Below are positions 44,783 through 44,798 of a stretch of 44,798 nucleotides of DNA, one piece after another. The stretch comes from an uncultured Peptococcaceae bacterium (GTDB lineage: Bacteria; Bacillota; Peptococcia; Peptococcales; Peptococcaceae). The position numbers and the translations under genes are program-made. The stretch is taken from the NCBI GenBank assembly GCA_949743265.1, contig CATJSX010000114.1, positions 1 to 44,798 on the forward strand. The letters run 5' to 3'. Position 1 is the stretch's first letter; every line of letters begins with the position of its first letter. The notes under the pieces were generated by a model, which saw only the letters and a program-made list of their open reading frames with translations, did not search any database and was not told the DNA's origin.

Positions 44783-44798
44783 TTCAGACACCTCCAAA

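Noticed and set aside
1-44798. CRISPR arrays, prophage or complete insertion sequences
   Set aside because: No regularly spaced direct repeats, no integrase, transposase or phage structural genes were seen on either strand.

Overview
The window is low-GC bacterial chromosome with Firmicute-type strong Shine-Dalgarno sites, several TTG/GTG starts and many intrinsic terminators. Gene content (BofC-like protein beside ruvC, DUF1846 protein, large acyl-CoA-dehydratase-activase-like proteins, a bifunctional Rel, a preQ1-I riboswitch and a DsrMK-like electron-transfer pair) suggests an anaerobe of the Negativicutes, possibly Acidaminococcaceae. That placement is an inference; no 16S rRNA gene is present.

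Layout. 1-7.2 kb: a small HD hydrolase; a membrane-protein/PadR pair behind a consensus promoter buried in a large palindrome; the Trk potassium system (trkA-trkH); a CmpB-like membrane protein; an N-terminally short YebC homologue with its own promoter; a BofC-like exported protein. 7.3-11 kb: remnant of an enoate-reductase-type gene, then ruvC-ruvA-ruvB-DUF2905-queA. 11.1-12.2 kb: five tRNA genes on both strands (Pro, Thr, Ala, Gly, Ala). 12.3-16.6 kb (minus): LysR regulator, DUF1846 protein, membrane-anchored polysaccharide deacetylase and hotdog thioesterase. 17.0-18.6 kb: preQ1-I riboswitch controlling a radical SAM protein and a queuosine-precursor (VUT/YhhQ-type) transporter. 18.7-19.6 kb: a minimal siroheme/Fe4S4 protein behind FNR-like boxes. 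20-27 kb (minus): a tight operon recJ-HIRAN-RecQ-like fusion, relA, dtd, metallo-beta-lactamase-fold hydrolase. 27.2-28.1 kb: a zinc-ribbon mini-protein and a ferritin-like di-iron protein. 28.5-35.4 kb (minus): a two-gene acyl-CoA dehydratase activase-like system and pnp with a structured leader. 35.9-37.2 kb: an 11-residue-repeat protein, tRNA-Val, GC-rich hairpins and an orphan protein in what looks like an acquired patch. 37.3-40.2 kb (minus): thioredoxin-like protein and a BlaI/M56 sensor pair. 40.4-43.1 kb: DsrM-like cytochrome b and DsrK/HdrD-like Fe-S protein. 43.3-44.8 kb (minus): an SLC13-type anion transporter broken by one frameshift.

How parts work together. QueA and the riboswitch-controlled salvage pair both serve queuosine in tRNA. 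The BlaI-type regulator has two TACAnnTGTA operators in its own promoter, and a near-match lies at the start of the divergent DsrMK-like operon, so one regulator may set both. No CRISPR array, prophage or complete insertion sequence was seen. The most novel-looking items are the RecJ-HIRAN-RecQ fusion, the BlaI link to the electron-transfer operon, the mini siroheme protein and the undecapeptide-repeat protein.
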